Origin: Chiayiivirga sp.
GTDB taxonomy: Bacteria; Pseudomonadota; Gammaproteobacteria; Xanthomonadales; Xanthomonadaceae
Length of the DNA: 64,000 bases
Direction: 5' to 3'
Assembly: GCA_022647565.1 (NCBI GenBank)
Contig: JALCLA010000002.1
Location: 310,001 to 374,000 of the forward strand
The notes under the pieces are model-generated. The model worked only from the letters and a program-made list of their open reading frames with translations, was not told the origin of the DNA and searched no databases. A program made the translations under genes and the position numbers. This document shows positions 48,683 through 58,763 of this stretch, piece after piece (within the stretch, counting starts at the first letter, position 1; each line of letters begins with the position of its first letter).

Positions 48683-49801
48683 TCAGGCGGTTTCCAAGCG
48701 GTTGCGGCCACTGGCCTTGGCCCGGTACAGGGCCTGATCCACCGCGTGGTAGAGCGCGTCACCGTCCGAGTGGCAGGTCGGTTCGAACCCACCGATGCCC
48801 ACGCTGACGGTCAGGCCCAGCGCCAGGCCGGCAATCGGCAAGGGATGGCCCGCCAGCTCCGTCCGGAACGCATCGGCCCGCGGTTGCGCCACCGCCACCG
48901 CGCAATCGCGAATCAGGACCGCAAACTCCTCGCCGCCCAAGCGTGCCACCAGCTCCTGCCGTCCGTCGAAGTGACCTTGCAGCAGTTGCGCGAAGGCACG
49001 CAGGGTGGCATCGCCCACGGCGTGTCCATGGCGGTCGTTGATGGTCTTGAACCAGTCCAGGTCGAAGATCAGGAGCACGAACGGCAACGGCGCGGACTGT
49101 GCCTCTTCCACCCACTGCTGCAGGACCTGGGCGAAGTGGCGGCGGTTGGCGACGCCGGTCAGCGCGTCGATCCGGCTCTGCTGCGCAAATCGGTCGCGTT
49201 GCTCGCGCAGCTCCTGCTCGGCGTCCAGCTTGCCTTCGTACTCGCGATGGCTGCGCCGGATCACCACCAGCAGGTAGAGGCTGTTCAGGCCCAGCACCAG
49301 GGCCAGGCCGAAGTCGCGTTCGATCAGCAGCGCAATCGCGAACGCGGGTACGTAGACCACGAGGGTGCAGAGCAGCGAGCGACGCGGATCGACCGCGAAC
49401 ACCTGCGCAAACGCCATCGCCAGCGCCACCGTGGCGATCAGGGTGACGGTGCGCGAGGCGGCAAAGGCCGGGTCGAGCAAGGCCCAAGTCGAGGTCAAGC
49501 CCCAAAGCAAGGCGGTGAGGCTCAGCACGCGCCATTGCCAGCGCAGGCTGGCGGCGGCGAATTCGGGTTGCGCGAGATAGCGCTGCCGGATCACGTTGCG
49601 CGCCACGGTCAATGCACCGAACGCAACCAGCAGGGTCGCGCACCACCCGGGGTAACGCTGCCAGCCCGCACTGAATCCGGCGACCAGCAACCAGGAGAGC
49701 ACGTAGAAGACGCCGCCCAGGCGCGCGCGTTCGTGCAGATCGCCGGCACGCCGGCGCAGGGTCGGCGCGCGCGAGTCGTCGCTGACGATCGGGTCGGGCA
49801 T
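48683..49801 (-). CDS. Membrane-anchored diguanylate cyclase (GGDEF)
   Basis: A 372-residue protein with about six N-terminal membrane helices (residues 30-185), a short coiled linker (KLDAEQELREQRDRFAQQSR) and a GGDEF domain. The start DALTGVANRRHF, the DLDWFKTINDRHGHAVGD metal/substrate segment and the active-site VARLGGEEFAVLI are all canonical (GGEEF), so it should make cyclic di-GMP. An I-site RxxD before GGEEF is not evident (GRQELVARLGG). No partner sensory gene overlaps it. It may influence pilus or surface behaviour, but nothing in the sequence ties it to a specific target. Confidence 0.92.
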   Translation of the reverse strand: MPDPIVSDDSRAPTLRRRAGDLHERARLGGVFYVLSWLLVAGFSAGWQRYPGWCATLLVAFGALTVARNVIRQRYLAQPEFAAASLRWQWRVLSLTALLWGLTSTWALLDPAFAASRTVTLIATVALAMAFAQVFAVDPRRSLLCTLVVYVPAFAIALLIERDFGLALVLGLNSLYLLVVIRRSHREYEGKLDAEQELREQRDRFAQQSRIDALTGVANRRHFAQVLQQWVEEAQSAPLPFVLLIFDLDWFKTINDRHGHAVGDATLRAFAQLLQGHFDGRQELVARLGGEEFAVLIRDCAVAVAQPRADAFRTELAGHPLPIAGLALGLTVSVGIGGFEPTCHSDGDALYHAVDQALYRAKASGRNRLETA

Positions 49802-49922
49802 GCGACCAGTATGTCATGCGCCCCGCCGCGCCCTCGTCACGCGGGCGCGGGCGCACGAGGCAAATTCCTTTCATCGCGATGCAAAGATATGATGTCGCCG
49901 CCTCCCGGTGACCGCGATCCGC

Positions 49923-50747
49923 ATGACCCCGATCAGTTTCGAGTTCTTCCCGCCCAAGACCGAAGAACAGCGCGCCCAGCTCGACCGCACCGCGGCCAAG
50001 CTGAAGCCGCTCGCGCCCGAATACGCCTCGGTCACCTTCGGTGCCGGCGGCTCAACCTTGAGCTACACCCCGGAAACAGTACAGGCGCTGCGCACCACGC
50101 ACGGGCTGGACGCCGCGCCGCATCTGTCCTGCGTTGGCGGCTCGCGCGAGGAAATCTGGGCGCTGTTGCATCGCTATCGCGAGATGGGTTGCAAGCGCAT
50201 CGTGGCGCTGCGCGGTGATTTGCCCTCGGGTATGGGTCACACTGGCGACTTCCGCTATGCGTCGGAACTGGTGGACTTCATCCGGCGCGAACATGACGGC
50301 TACTTCCACATCGAAGTCGGCTGCTATCCGGAAATGCATCCGCAAGCCGATGACGCCTTCGCCGACCTGACCCATTTCAAGCGCAAGGTGGAGGCCGGCG
50401 CGGACGGCGCCATCACCCAGTATTTCTACAATGCCGACGCCTATTTCCGCTTCGTCGAGGATGCGCGCGCGGCGGGCGTGAAGGTGCCGATCGTGCCCGG
50501 CATCATGCCGATCTCGAACTACACCCAGATCCGACGATTCTCCGAGATGTGCGGCGCGGAGATCCCGCGCTGGATGGCGCGCCGCATGAGCGCGCACGGC
50601 GACGACGTGGAGTCGATCCGCGAGTTCGCGGCCGATTGCGTGGCCGCGCTGTGCCGGCGACTGATCGACGGCGGCGTGCCGGCCCTGCACTTCTACACCC
50701 TCAACCTCGCCAAGCCCACGCTCGCCGTGCTTGGCAGGCTGCGTTAG
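49923..50747 (+). CDS. metF: 5,10-methylenetetrahydrofolate reductase
   Basis: A 274-residue FAD-dependent TIM-barrel enzyme producing 5-methyl-THF for methionine synthesis. ISFEFFPPKTEEQRAQL is the conserved start with the catalytic Glu, followed by EYASVTFGAGGST, HLSCVGGSREEI, IVALRGDLPSG, VGCYPEMHPQA, ADGAITQYFYNADAYFRF and VPIVPGIMPISNY. ATG 49923 is preferred; GTG 49908 would add five residues. A TATGAT at 49888-49893 could be the -10 element and would give a very short leader. With metK and ahcY in the window it completes most of the methyl cycle. Confidence 0.95.
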   Translation: MTPISFEFFPPKTEEQRAQLDRTAAKLKPLAPEYASVTFGAGGSTLSYTPETVQALRTTHGLDAAPHLSCVGGSREEIWALLHRYREMGCKRIVALRGDLPSGMGHTGDFRYASELVDFIRREHDGYFHIEVGCYPEMHPQADDAFADLTHFKRKVEAGADGAITQYFYNADAYFRFVEDARAAGVKVPIVPGIMPISNYTQIRRFSEMCGAEIPRWMARRMSAHGDDVESIREFAADCVAALCRRLIDGGVPALHFYTLNLAKPTLAVLGRLR

Positions 50748-50797
50748 GCGGCGCTCGGGGTGCCGCACCTGCTTCGCTTCGCCTCGCCTCGCCTCTC

Positions 50798-50860
50798 GTA
50801 GAGCGGAGCTTGCTCCGCTGCTGTGATCGCCCCATGCAAGCGGAGCAAGCTCCGCTCTAC
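50798..50860 (+). repeat. GTAG-type REP palindrome pair
   Basis: GTAGAGCGGAGCTTGCTCCG (from 50798, arm to 50819) and its inverted copy AGCGGAGCAAGCTCCGCTCT (50839-50858, then AC) are separated by 19 bp. Each arm is itself a hairpin, and GTAG heads face outward at both ends. A partial third arm (AAGCGGAGCAAGG) follows near 50888. It lies between metF and the next gene. Confidence 0.8.
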
Positions 50861-50934
50861 GGCGTGATCCGGCGTGGCGGTGCGCGCAAGCGGAGCAAGG
50901 CCCACCCTGCGGGGCACGCTGCTAAGCTTCATCG

Positions 50935-51495
50935 ATGCGGATCATTGCGCTCATTGCAGGCTGGCTGCTGATGTCGGCCTTGCACGCGGCCGACGGCATC
51001 CATCGCTGCGTCGACCCGCAAGGCATCTCGATCTACACCGACCAACCCTGCTCGGCCTTCGATGCCGTGGACCGCGAGGCCGAGCCTGCAACCCCGTCCA
51101 CACCGGGGGCAACAACACCGTCCACCGATCTGGTGCGCAGCGACTGTGCACGCGAAGCCGACACCCTGCTGTTCGACCTGCGCCGCGCGATCGAATCCGA
51201 CGACATCAACACCGTGGCCGGCCTGTACCACTGGCCGGGGATTCGCGGACGCGCGGCGATCGGCGTGATGGACCGGCTTGAACGCCTGATCGAGCGCCCG
51301 ATGGCCTCGGCGGAGCTGGTCTATCCGGAGAGCTCGCCGGTGCGCGAGGACCCGGAGGCGTTTCCCGAAGGCACGCCGGCCGAGGATCCGGTCGCGGTGC
51401 GGATCGAACAGACCCTGGCTGGCGACTCCGTGCCCAGTACCGTCGAGGAGCTGCGCCTGGTACGCCACGCGGACTGCTGGTGGCTGCACTTCTAG
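50935..51495 (+). CDS. Secreted DUF4124-type protein
   Basis: A 186-residue protein with a signal peptide (residues 1-19, RIIALIAGWLLMSALHAA). The start of the mature part, IHRCVDPQGISIYTDQPC, is the DUF4124 motif (a short beta-hairpin of the kind YRCxDxxGxxxYTDxPC) with its cysteine pair. A Pro/Thr-rich linker follows, then about 110 residues of uncharacterised alpha/beta sequence (READTLLFDLRRAIESDDIN, SDC and ADCWWLHF give another possible disulfide). Probably periplasmic; function unknown. Such proteins are common in Xanthomonadales. Confidence 0.75.
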   Translation: MRIIALIAGWLLMSALHAADGIHRCVDPQGISIYTDQPCSAFDAVDREAEPATPSTPGATTPSTDLVRSDCAREADTLLFDLRRAIESDDINTVAGLYHWPGIRGRAAIGVMDRLERLIERPMASAELVYPESSPVREDPEAFPEGTPAEDPVAVRIEQTLAGDSVPSTVEELRLVRHADCWWLHF

Positions 51496-51610
51496 GGAAG
51501 GTGCATCCCTGCACCGCGTGAACCTCTGAACTTGTTCAGAGGTTCCATGGCGCGCCACGGGAACGCACGGCAAACCGGGTAGAATTTGCGCCTTCACCCC
51601 GGAGGTTTCC

Positions 51611-52528
51611 ATGACGCGCGCCTACCCCGACCACATCTGGCACAACGGCAAGATCAAGCCCTGGGCCGAGGCGACCACGCACGTGATGGCGCACGTGGTT
51701 CACTACGGCTCGTCGGTGTTCGAGGGCATCCGCTGCTACCAGACCCCGGACGGCCCGGTCATCTTCCGCCTCACCGATCACAACCGCCGCCTGTACGCCT
51801 CGGCCAAGATCTACGACCTCGAGATTCCCTACACGCTCGACGAGATCAACGCGGCCTGCCGCGAGGTGATCCGCGCCAACGGCAACACCACCGATTACCT
51901 GCGCCCGGTGGCGTATCGCGGCCTGGGTGGCTTCGGACTCTCGGCCGACACGCCGATCGATGTGGCCGTCGCCACCTGGAAGATGGGCGCCTACCTCGGC
52001 GCGTCGGTACTGGAGCAGGGCATCGATGCCTGCGTGTCGAGCTGGCAGCGCTTCGCGCCGAACACCATCCCGGCCGGCGCCAAGGCCGGCGGCAACTACC
52101 TGTCGGGGCAACTGGTGGCGCGCGAAGCGCGCCGGCTTGGTTTCGGCGAAGGCATCGCACTTGCCTCCACCGGCCTGCTCAGCGAAGGCGCGGGCGAGAA
52201 CCTGTTCCTCGTCATCGACGGTGCCCTGCACACCACGCCGGTGAGCGCCGCCCTGCTCAACGGCATCACGCGCAACTCCATCATCCGGCTCGCGAAGGAT
52301 GCCGGCATCGAGGTGGTGGAGCGCGACATCCCGCGCGAATACCTGTACTTGTGCGATGAATTGTTCATGTGTGGCACAGCGGCCGAGATCACCCCGATCC
52401 GGTCGGTCGACGGCAAGCCGGTAGGCAGCGGCAAGCCCGGCCCGCTCACCGCCAAGATGCAGGAACTGTTCTTCGGCCTGTTCAACGGCAAGACGCCGGA
52501 CAAGTACGGCTGGCTGGAAGCGGTGTAA
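51611..52528 (+). CDS. ilvE: Branched-chain amino acid aminotransferase
   Basis: A 305-residue fold-type IV PLP enzyme that makes valine, leucine and isoleucine from their 2-oxo acids. VHYGSSVFEGIRCYQTPDGP is the N-terminal substrate segment; IPAGAKAGGNYLSGQLVARE holds the PLP lysine (aligned with the E. coli AAKAGGNYLSS sequence). ALASTGLLSEGAGENLFLV, NGITRNSIIRLAKD and ELFMCGTAAEITPIRSVDG complete the active site. A TAGAAT at 51580-51585 is a plausible -10 element and CGGAGG at 51599-51604 is the RBS. Confidence 0.95.
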   Translation: MTRAYPDHIWHNGKIKPWAEATTHVMAHVVHYGSSVFEGIRCYQTPDGPVIFRLTDHNRRLYASAKIYDLEIPYTLDEINAACREVIRANGNTTDYLRPVAYRGLGGFGLSADTPIDVAVATWKMGAYLGASVLEQGIDACVSSWQRFAPNTIPAGAKAGGNYLSGQLVAREARRLGFGEGIALASTGLLSEGAGENLFLVIDGALHTTPVSAALLNGITRNSIIRLAKDAGIEVVERDIPREYLYLCDELFMCGTAAEITPIRSVDGKPVGSGKPGPLTAKMQELFFGLFNGKTPDKYGWLEAV

Positions 52529-52553
52529 GGCGCGACCGCCTGCTCATCGAGAC

Positions 52554-52651
52554 CCTTCGACTTCGGCGGCTTCGCCGCCTACGCTCAGGATGTGCGGCCT
52601 CCCTGAAATCCGCTCATCCTGAGCGTAGGCCCGCAGGGCCGAAGTCGAAGG
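52554..52651 (+). repeat. Long imperfect inverted repeat
   Basis: The left arm (CCTTCGACTTCGGC ... GCTCAGGATG, 52554-52592) and the right arm (CATCCTGAGC ... GCCGAAGTCGAAGG, 52615-52651) pair over nearly 40 bp with a small bulge; the left arm holds a nested hairpin (GGCGGCTTCGCCGCC). There is no coding sequence in it. It lies between ilvE and fghA and may act as a bidirectional terminator or be a dispersed repeat. Confidence 0.7.
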
Positions 52652-52683
52652 ACGGCAAGAATCCCCGGTTGTTTTCGCGCGCC

Positions 52684-53513
52684 TCAGGCGCGCAAGGCAC
52701 GCGCGTGATGCGCGAGGTGCTCGCCGATGAAACTGGCGATGAAGTAGTAGCTGTGGTCGTAGCCAGGACGCAGGCGCAGGTCGAGCGGATGGTCCGCCGC
52801 CACGCACGCCGCCCGCAACAGATCGGGGCGCAGCTGCGTGGCGAGGAACTCGTCCGCATCGCCCTGTTCGATCAGCAGCGGCAATTTCTCCCGCGCGCGC
52901 GACACCAGTTCGCAAGCGTCATACGCCTTCCACGCGTGTTGATCCTCGCCCAGGTAGGCCGCGAAGGCTTTCTGCCCCCACGGCACCCGTGAAGGCGCGA
53001 CGATCGGCGAGAACGCCGACACGCTGCGATAGCGACCCGGGTTGCGCAGCGCGCAAACCAGCGCGCCGTGTCCGCCCATCGAATGCCCGCTGATCGCCCG
53101 CGCCGTGGTCACTGGGAAATTCGCTTCGACCAGGGCCGGCAGTTCGTCCACCACGTAGTCGTACATGCGGTAGTGGCTGACCCACCGCGCCTGCGTGGCG
53201 TTGAGGTAGAAGCCCGCGCCCTTGCCCAGGTCGTAGCCGTCCGCGTCTGGAACGTCTTCCCCGCGCGGACTGGTGTCGGGCGCGACGAGGGCGATGCCGT
53301 GTTCGGCGGCATGACGTTGTGCGCCGGCCTTGGTGATGAAGTTCTGCTCGCTACAGGTCAGGCCCGAGAGCCAGTAGAGCACCGGCACAGGGCCAAGCCG
53401 CGCCTGCGGCGGCAGGTACACCGCGAAGTTCATGTCGCAGCCCAGCACCGCCGAGCGGTGCCGATGGACCTCCTGCCAGCCGCCAAAGCAGGCGCGATGC
53501 TCGATCCGCTCCA

Positions 53514-53514
<1 letters not shown>
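52684..53514 (-). CDS. fghA: S-formylglutathione hydrolase
   Basis: A 276-residue alpha/beta hydrolase (esterase D family) that hydrolyses S-formylglutathione to formate and glutathione, the second step of formaldehyde detoxification. Conserved motifs: [48 protein letters not shown], and the nucleophile [14 protein letters not shown]; the His is in [13 protein letters not shown]. It starts at 53514, sharing one base with the frmA stop (TGATG), so the two are translated together. Confidence 0.93.
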
Positions 53515-54650
<1,136 letters not shown>

Positions 54651-54935
54651 TTACTTGAGGTAGGAACGCACCAGGGCGATGGCCTGGTCGACGCTGCCCC
54701 GGGCTTGCTTGCGTACAGGGTGCGGCGGCGTGTGCTGGTCGAACTCTTCGCGCAGGTGGCTCTCCAGCACTTCCGCCATCAGGCCATTGACCGCGCCGCG
54801 CAGGGCCGCCAATTGCTGCAGCACCGCGCCGCATTCGGTACCGGCTTCGATCGCCCGCTCGAGCGCGTCCGCCTGACCGCGAATGCGGCGCAGGCGGGTG
54901 ATGGCGCGCCTTTTTTCCTGTGGCGAATGCGGCAT
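54651..54935 (-). CDS. frmR: FrmR-like formaldehyde-responsive repressor
   Basis: A 94-residue member of the RcnR/CsoR family. [20 protein letters not shown] has the N-terminal proline that FrmR uses with a cysteine ([17 protein letters not shown]) to react with formaldehyde; both are present. [17 protein letters not shown] carries the second helix with the conserved His. On formaldehyde cross-linking it releases DNA and frees transcription of the operon. A candidate operator lies 15 bp before the start codon. Confidence 0.9.
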   Translation of the reverse strand: MPHSPQEKRRAITRLRRIRGQADALERAIEAGTECGAVLQQLAALRGAVNGLMAEVLESHLREEFDQHTPPHPVRKQARGSVDQAIALVRSYLK

Positions 54936-54950
54936 GCCCGACCCCGACCC

Positions 54951-54969
54951 TATACTAGGGTGGAGTATA
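54951..54969 (-). promoter_or_regulatory. Candidate FrmR operator
   Basis: TATACT-AGGGTGG-AGTATA: inverted 6-bp arms flank a G-rich centre, as in CsoR/RcnR-family operators. It lies 16 bp upstream of the frmR start codon, and the -10-like TATACT overlaps it, which fits repression of the frmRA-fghA operon. Confidence 0.65.
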
Positions 54970-54993
54970 CGCTACTGCGCCGTCCCACCCAGC

Positions 54994-56292
54994 TCAACCG
55001 AGGCGGCGATAGGGCTCGAACTCCAGGGTCGCGATCGCGCCCTGCGGTGTGCGCGGCCGGATCGAGGCGCGCCAGTCGTACAGCTCGCAGAGCCGGCGCA
55101 CGATGGCGAGGCCGATGCCCGCGCCCTTGCTGCCTTCGGCGTTCTTGCCGCGGTAGCCGCGATCGAACAGATGTTCGGCGTCTTCGCTGCTGATGCCGGG
55201 GCCGGTGTCCGCCACTTCCACCCGGTCCGCCAGCACGGTGATCGCCACTTCGCCTTCGACCGTGTACTTGCAGGCATTGCCGAGCAGATTGCCCAACGCC
55301 ACCGACAGCACCGCTTCGGGCGCATCGACCAGCACGCCGCTTTGACCATCGACCCGAATCTGCACCGGCTTGGCGCCGAGGTTCACTCGATTCGCGTCCG
55401 CCAGCAGCTCGACCAGCTTGCGCACGTCGGTGGCGCCTTCGCCACGCTCGTTGCGCGAGAGCATGAGCAAGGCCGTGGTCAGATCGGCGCATTGCTGGGT
55501 GGCGCGTTCGATCCGTTGCAGGCGTGCGCGCATCTTCTCCGAGAGATCCGGCGAGCCCAGCAGCAACTCGGTGGCACCGCGGATCACCGCCAGCGGCGTG
55601 CGCAGTTCGTGGCTCACGTCGGCGTTGAACTCGCGATCCCTGGTGACGCGTTCGGTGAGCTGGTCGGCATAGTCGTCGAGCGCGCTCGCAAGCTGCCCTA
55701 CTTCGTCGTCGGCAAAATGCGGCGCGAGGCGCGAAGGCTTGTGTTCGCCACGGAAAGCGCGCAAGCGCGCGACGAGGTCGGCGACGGGACGCATGACCCG
55801 ACGCGAGGACCAGATGCCTACCAGCCAGGCCAGTCCCGTGAACAACACCACGCAGGCGCCGAGCAGCACCAGCATCTGCTGCAAGCCCAAGGCTTGCTGA
55901 CCGTAGCGGTACTTGATGAAGGTGACGATGTCGTCTTCGCGCTCGACCACCAGCTTGTAGGCGTCCGAGGCGCGATCGGCGTAGGGATCACGCATGTCGT
56001 AGACGCCGCTGGGCAACTTGGCCCAGGTCAGCGGGATCATCGGGCTGCCCGGACGAAATGCAAAGTTCTCGATCTGCGCGGTCGAGAGGTGATACGGCGC
56101 GTCGGGCGCGGGATGCTCGCGCTTGAATTCGAGGAAGGCGCGCGCTTCCTTCTGCAGCCACTCCTCGACCAGCTGATTCTCGATCCGCGCGCGCAACAAC
56201 AAGGTCGCCACCGCGAACAAGGCGGTCAGGCCGAAACCCAGCACGACGAAGGAAACGATGATGCGAGTGCGCAGCCGACGCCGGTAGAGCAC
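54994..56292 (-). CDS. Two-component sensor histidine kinase
   Basis: A 432-residue membrane histidine kinase. TM1 is at about 11-33, the periplasmic part at 34-138, TM2 at 140-162, then HAMP (SRRVMRPVADLVARLRAF). The phosphorylated His228 is in FNADVSHELRTPLAVI. The ATPase domain has the N box LGNLLGNACKYT, G1 VADTGPGISSED and G2 GAGIGLAIVRRL. It is the partner of the response regulator 39 bp upstream on the same strand. The stimulus is unknown. Confidence 0.92.
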   Translation of the reverse strand: MLYRRRLRTRIIVSFVVLGFGLTALFAVATLLLRARIENQLVEEWLQKEARAFLEFKREHPAPDAPYHLSTAQIENFAFRPGSPMIPLTWAKLPSGVYDMRDPYADRASDAYKLVVEREDDIVTFIKYRYGQQALGLQQMLVLLGACVVLFTGLAWLVGIWSSRRVMRPVADLVARLRAFRGEHKPSRLAPHFADDEVGQLASALDDYADQLTERVTRDREFNADVSHELRTPLAVIRGATELLLGSPDLSEKMRARLQRIERATQQCADLTTALLMLSRNERGEGATDVRKLVELLADANRVNLGAKPVQIRVDGQSGVLVDAPEAVLSVALGNLLGNACKYTVEGEVAITVLADRVEVADTGPGISSEDAEHLFDRGYRGKNAEGSKGAGIGLAIVRRLCELYDWRASIRPRTPQGAIATLEFEPYRRLG

Positions 56293-56331
56293 GCGCTCAG
56301 CGCCTGTGCAGGTGGCAGACGCGGGCTGGCG

Positions 56332-57015
56332 TCATGAGCTCGCTTCGAGATCGGCCGCGCGATAGCCGATGCCATGCCGGGTCTGGATCAGCGGCCGATC
56401 AAAGGGTTTGTCGACGGCAGCGCGCAACCCGTGGATGTGCACGCGCAGGCTGTCGGAATCGGGCAGTTCCTCGCCCCACACCCGCGTTTCCAGCTCCTGC
56501 CGCGTGACCACCGCCGGCGCGGCTTCCATCAGGCAGGCGAGGATCTTTAGCGCGGTCGGATTGAGCGTGACCGACTTGCCGGCGCGATGGACCTCCAGCG
56601 TGTCGAGGTTGAACTCGAGGTCGGCCACCTTGAGCACGCGCGGGCTGGCACCCTTGCCGCGCCGCGCCAGCACCGCGAGACGAGCTTCGACCTCCTGCAA
56701 GGCGAAGGGCTTGACCAGATAGTCGTCGGCACCGGAGTCGAAGCCGGCGAGTTTCTGCTCCAGCGCGTCGCGCGCGGTGAGCATCAGCACCGGGGTCTGC
56801 TTGCGGGCTTCCTGACGCAGCTTGCGGCAGACCTCGATGCCATCCATGCCGGGCAGGTTGAGATCGAGCACGACCGCGTCGAACTCGTTGACCACGGCCA
56901 GGTGCAGGCCGGTCACGCCGTCGGCGGCGAAGTCCACGGTGTGGCCGCGGTCTTCGAGAAAATCCCCGAGATTGGCCGCGATATCGCTGTTGTCTTCGAT
57001 GACGAGGATGCGCAT
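56332..57015 (-). CDS. OmpR-family response regulator
   Basis: A 227-residue two-domain regulator. The receiver has the acidic pocket (VIEDN), the phosphorylation site Asp51 in AVVLDLNLPGMDG, and Lys in DYLVKPF. The winged-helix DNA-binding domain (from about 130) shows VTLNPTALKILACLM and RVHIHGLRAAVDKPF ending RHGIGYRA. It is transcribed before its cognate kinase. Likely to regulate its own operon, but no operator was identified. Target genes cannot be predicted. Confidence 0.92.
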   Translation of the reverse strand: MRILVIEDNSDIAANLGDFLEDRGHTVDFAADGVTGLHLAVVNEFDAVVLDLNLPGMDGIEVCRKLRQEARKQTPVLMLTARDALEQKLAGFDSGADDYLVKPFALQEVEARLAVLARRGKGASPRVLKVADLEFNLDTLEVHRAGKSVTLNPTALKILACLMEAAPAVVTRQELETRVWGEELPDSDSLRVHIHGLRAAVDKPFDRPLIQTRHGIGYRAADLEASS

Positions 57016-57082
57016 GCGGCCTAGGGTACCGCCAAGCTCGGGGCCGGCGCGAGTTGCGCCAGGCCCGCACCCCCGGTGCGCT

Positions 57083-58759
57083 TCAGCGCGGACTCAGTTG
57101 CCGCACGGAATCACGCAGGTCCGAACACAGGCGCGTGCCGGTGCGCGGCGTGCAGCGTGCCGCCTCGCCCGCTGCCTCGGCCTGGGACGACGCGCCCCCC
57201 GAAAGGTCGATCCCGGCGCTCGCCTTGCCGTTTCCGGCCAGCACGAAATCGAAGCGCACCCGCAACAGGCGGCCGTCGGCATCGGCCGGCGCGAATCGCC
57301 ACTGGCGCAAGGCGTCGCGCGCCGCGCGCTCGAAGGCGACGCTCGCTTCGGCGCGATCCAGCGCCACCTCTTCGACCCGACCATCGCGGCCGATGCGATA
57401 GCTCAACTCCACCCAGCCCTGTTCGCCGCGCTCGCGCGCATCGATCGGATAGCTCGGCTCGACCCGATAGCGCGGGGCGGGTTGTACCGCCGCCTCCACC
57501 ACCGTCTGCGGCAGGCGCGGCGGGCTGGCCGGACTCAGGTCGGGTGCCATCGGATGGCGCTCGATCGCCAGCGGCGCAAACGGGGATTCGATGCGTTCGG
57601 CGACGTGCGGCATTGCACTCGCGCCAGGCGTTGCCTCGACATCGGCCTGCGTCGGAACGGCCACTGGCTGCAGGCGCAGGGTTGGTGGCGCGGCGATATT
57701 GGCGACCAGCAGTTCCCGGATCGGCGTGGCCAACAAAGCCTCGGGCACCATCACCACCGCCGGCGCCAGCCAGCGCGGCAATGCGCGCTCGCGCGCCGGC
57801 AACCACCACACCAGCACCAGCACGGTGGCCAGGGCCAGGAGCACCACGCCCTGCGCATTCGCGGTGCGTGTGCGCGGCGCGTCCACGATATGTTCGACAC
57901 GTTGCAGCAGCACGCCGCCCGAGGCAGCCAGTGCGGGCGCCGGCGCATCCGGCCATTCTTCCTCGGCCAGGGTCAGCAGCACTCGGGCGTAGCGCAGCGG
58001 ATCGCCGCCGGCTGCCACCACGTCTTCATCGCAGCACAGCTCGCGATCCTCGTTGACCTTGCGCGCAATCCAGTGCACCGCGGGGTGGTAGAACAGCGCC
58101 GTGACGATCGCGGTCTGCACCAGGTTGAGGAGTGGATCGAGACGACGCAGGTGCGCGAGTTCATGCAATAACACCAGCTCCATCTGCTCGACAGGCATAC
58201 GCGCCAGCAAGGCACTCGGCAACAGGATGGTGGGGCGCAGCACGCCCACCAGCATCGGCGCGGCAATGTCGACGCCAGCGCGCAGGCTGATCCGCCAGCG
58301 CACGCCGAGGCGCTGCTTCAGGGATTCGAACCGCGCCTGCCACCGCGCATCCAGCGGCGCGGCCTCGCGGCACAGGCGGCGTAGCCGGCGCCACTGCGTC
58401 CACAGGCGCAAGCTCAGCACCAACACGCCGGCAGCCCAAGCCGCCACCAGCCAGTGCTGCCAGCGCGCAGGTTCGGAGTCGATGCCGGCGCCGACCACCA
58501 CATGCACGGCCTGCGGCAGGTAGCCGCTGACCATCGCAGTGGCCAGCGCGGGCTGCGGGCTGGTGAGCTGCGTGGCCAGCGTGATCAAGGGAGCGATGGC
58601 CAGGGCCAGCAGTGCCAAGTGGCCCGCCAGCAGCCGCGCGCGTGGCGTGCGCAGCAGGACGCGGGCCAAGGCATAGGCCGCCGCGATCAGCACTCCTTGC
58701 CAGAGCGTGTCGACCAAGGTCCGGCCAAGCGCGGACACCAGGGTTTCCAGGTCCTGCAT
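57083..58759 (-). CDS. BlaR1/MecR1-like M56 metallopeptidase with TonB-type C-terminal domain
   Basis: A protein of about 558 residues (568 if a GTG at 58789 is used). The N-terminal half has several membrane helices and an M56 zinc protease: MELVLLHELAHLRRLDPLLN (HExxH) with the downstream EDRELCCDEDVV. After a helix (AQGVVLLALATVLVLVWWL) there is a linker and, from about residue 430, a TonB C-terminal domain (PRYRVEPSYPIDARERGEQG, WVELSYRIGRDGRVEEVAL). BlaR1 proteins normally end in a penicillin-binding sensor domain; here it is replaced by the TonB domain. It is preceded by blaI. Confidence 0.88.
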   Translation of the reverse strand: MQDLETLVSALGRTLVDTLWQGVLIAAAYALARVLLRTPRARLLAGHLALLALAIAPLITLATQLTSPQPALATAMVSGYLPQAVHVVVGAGIDSEPARWQHWLVAAWAAGVLVLSLRLWTQWRRLRRLCREAAPLDARWQARFESLKQRLGVRWRISLRAGVDIAAPMLVGVLRPTILLPSALLARMPVEQMELVLLHELAHLRRLDPLLNLVQTAIVTALFYHPAVHWIARKVNEDRELCCDEDVVAAGGDPLRYARVLLTLAEEEWPDAPAPALAASGGVLLQRVEHIVDAPRTRTANAQGVVLLALATVLVLVWWLPARERALPRWLAPAVVMVPEALLATPIRELLVANIAAPPTLRLQPVAVPTQADVEATPGASAMPHVAERIESPFAPLAIERHPMAPDLSPASPPRLPQTVVEAAVQPAPRYRVEPSYPIDARERGEQGWVELSYRIGRDGRVEEVALDRAEASVAFERAARDALRQWRFAPADADGRLLRVRFDFVLAGNGKASAGIDLSGGASSQAEAAGEAARCTPRTGTRLCSDLRDSVRQLSPR

Positions 58760-58763
58760 CCAC

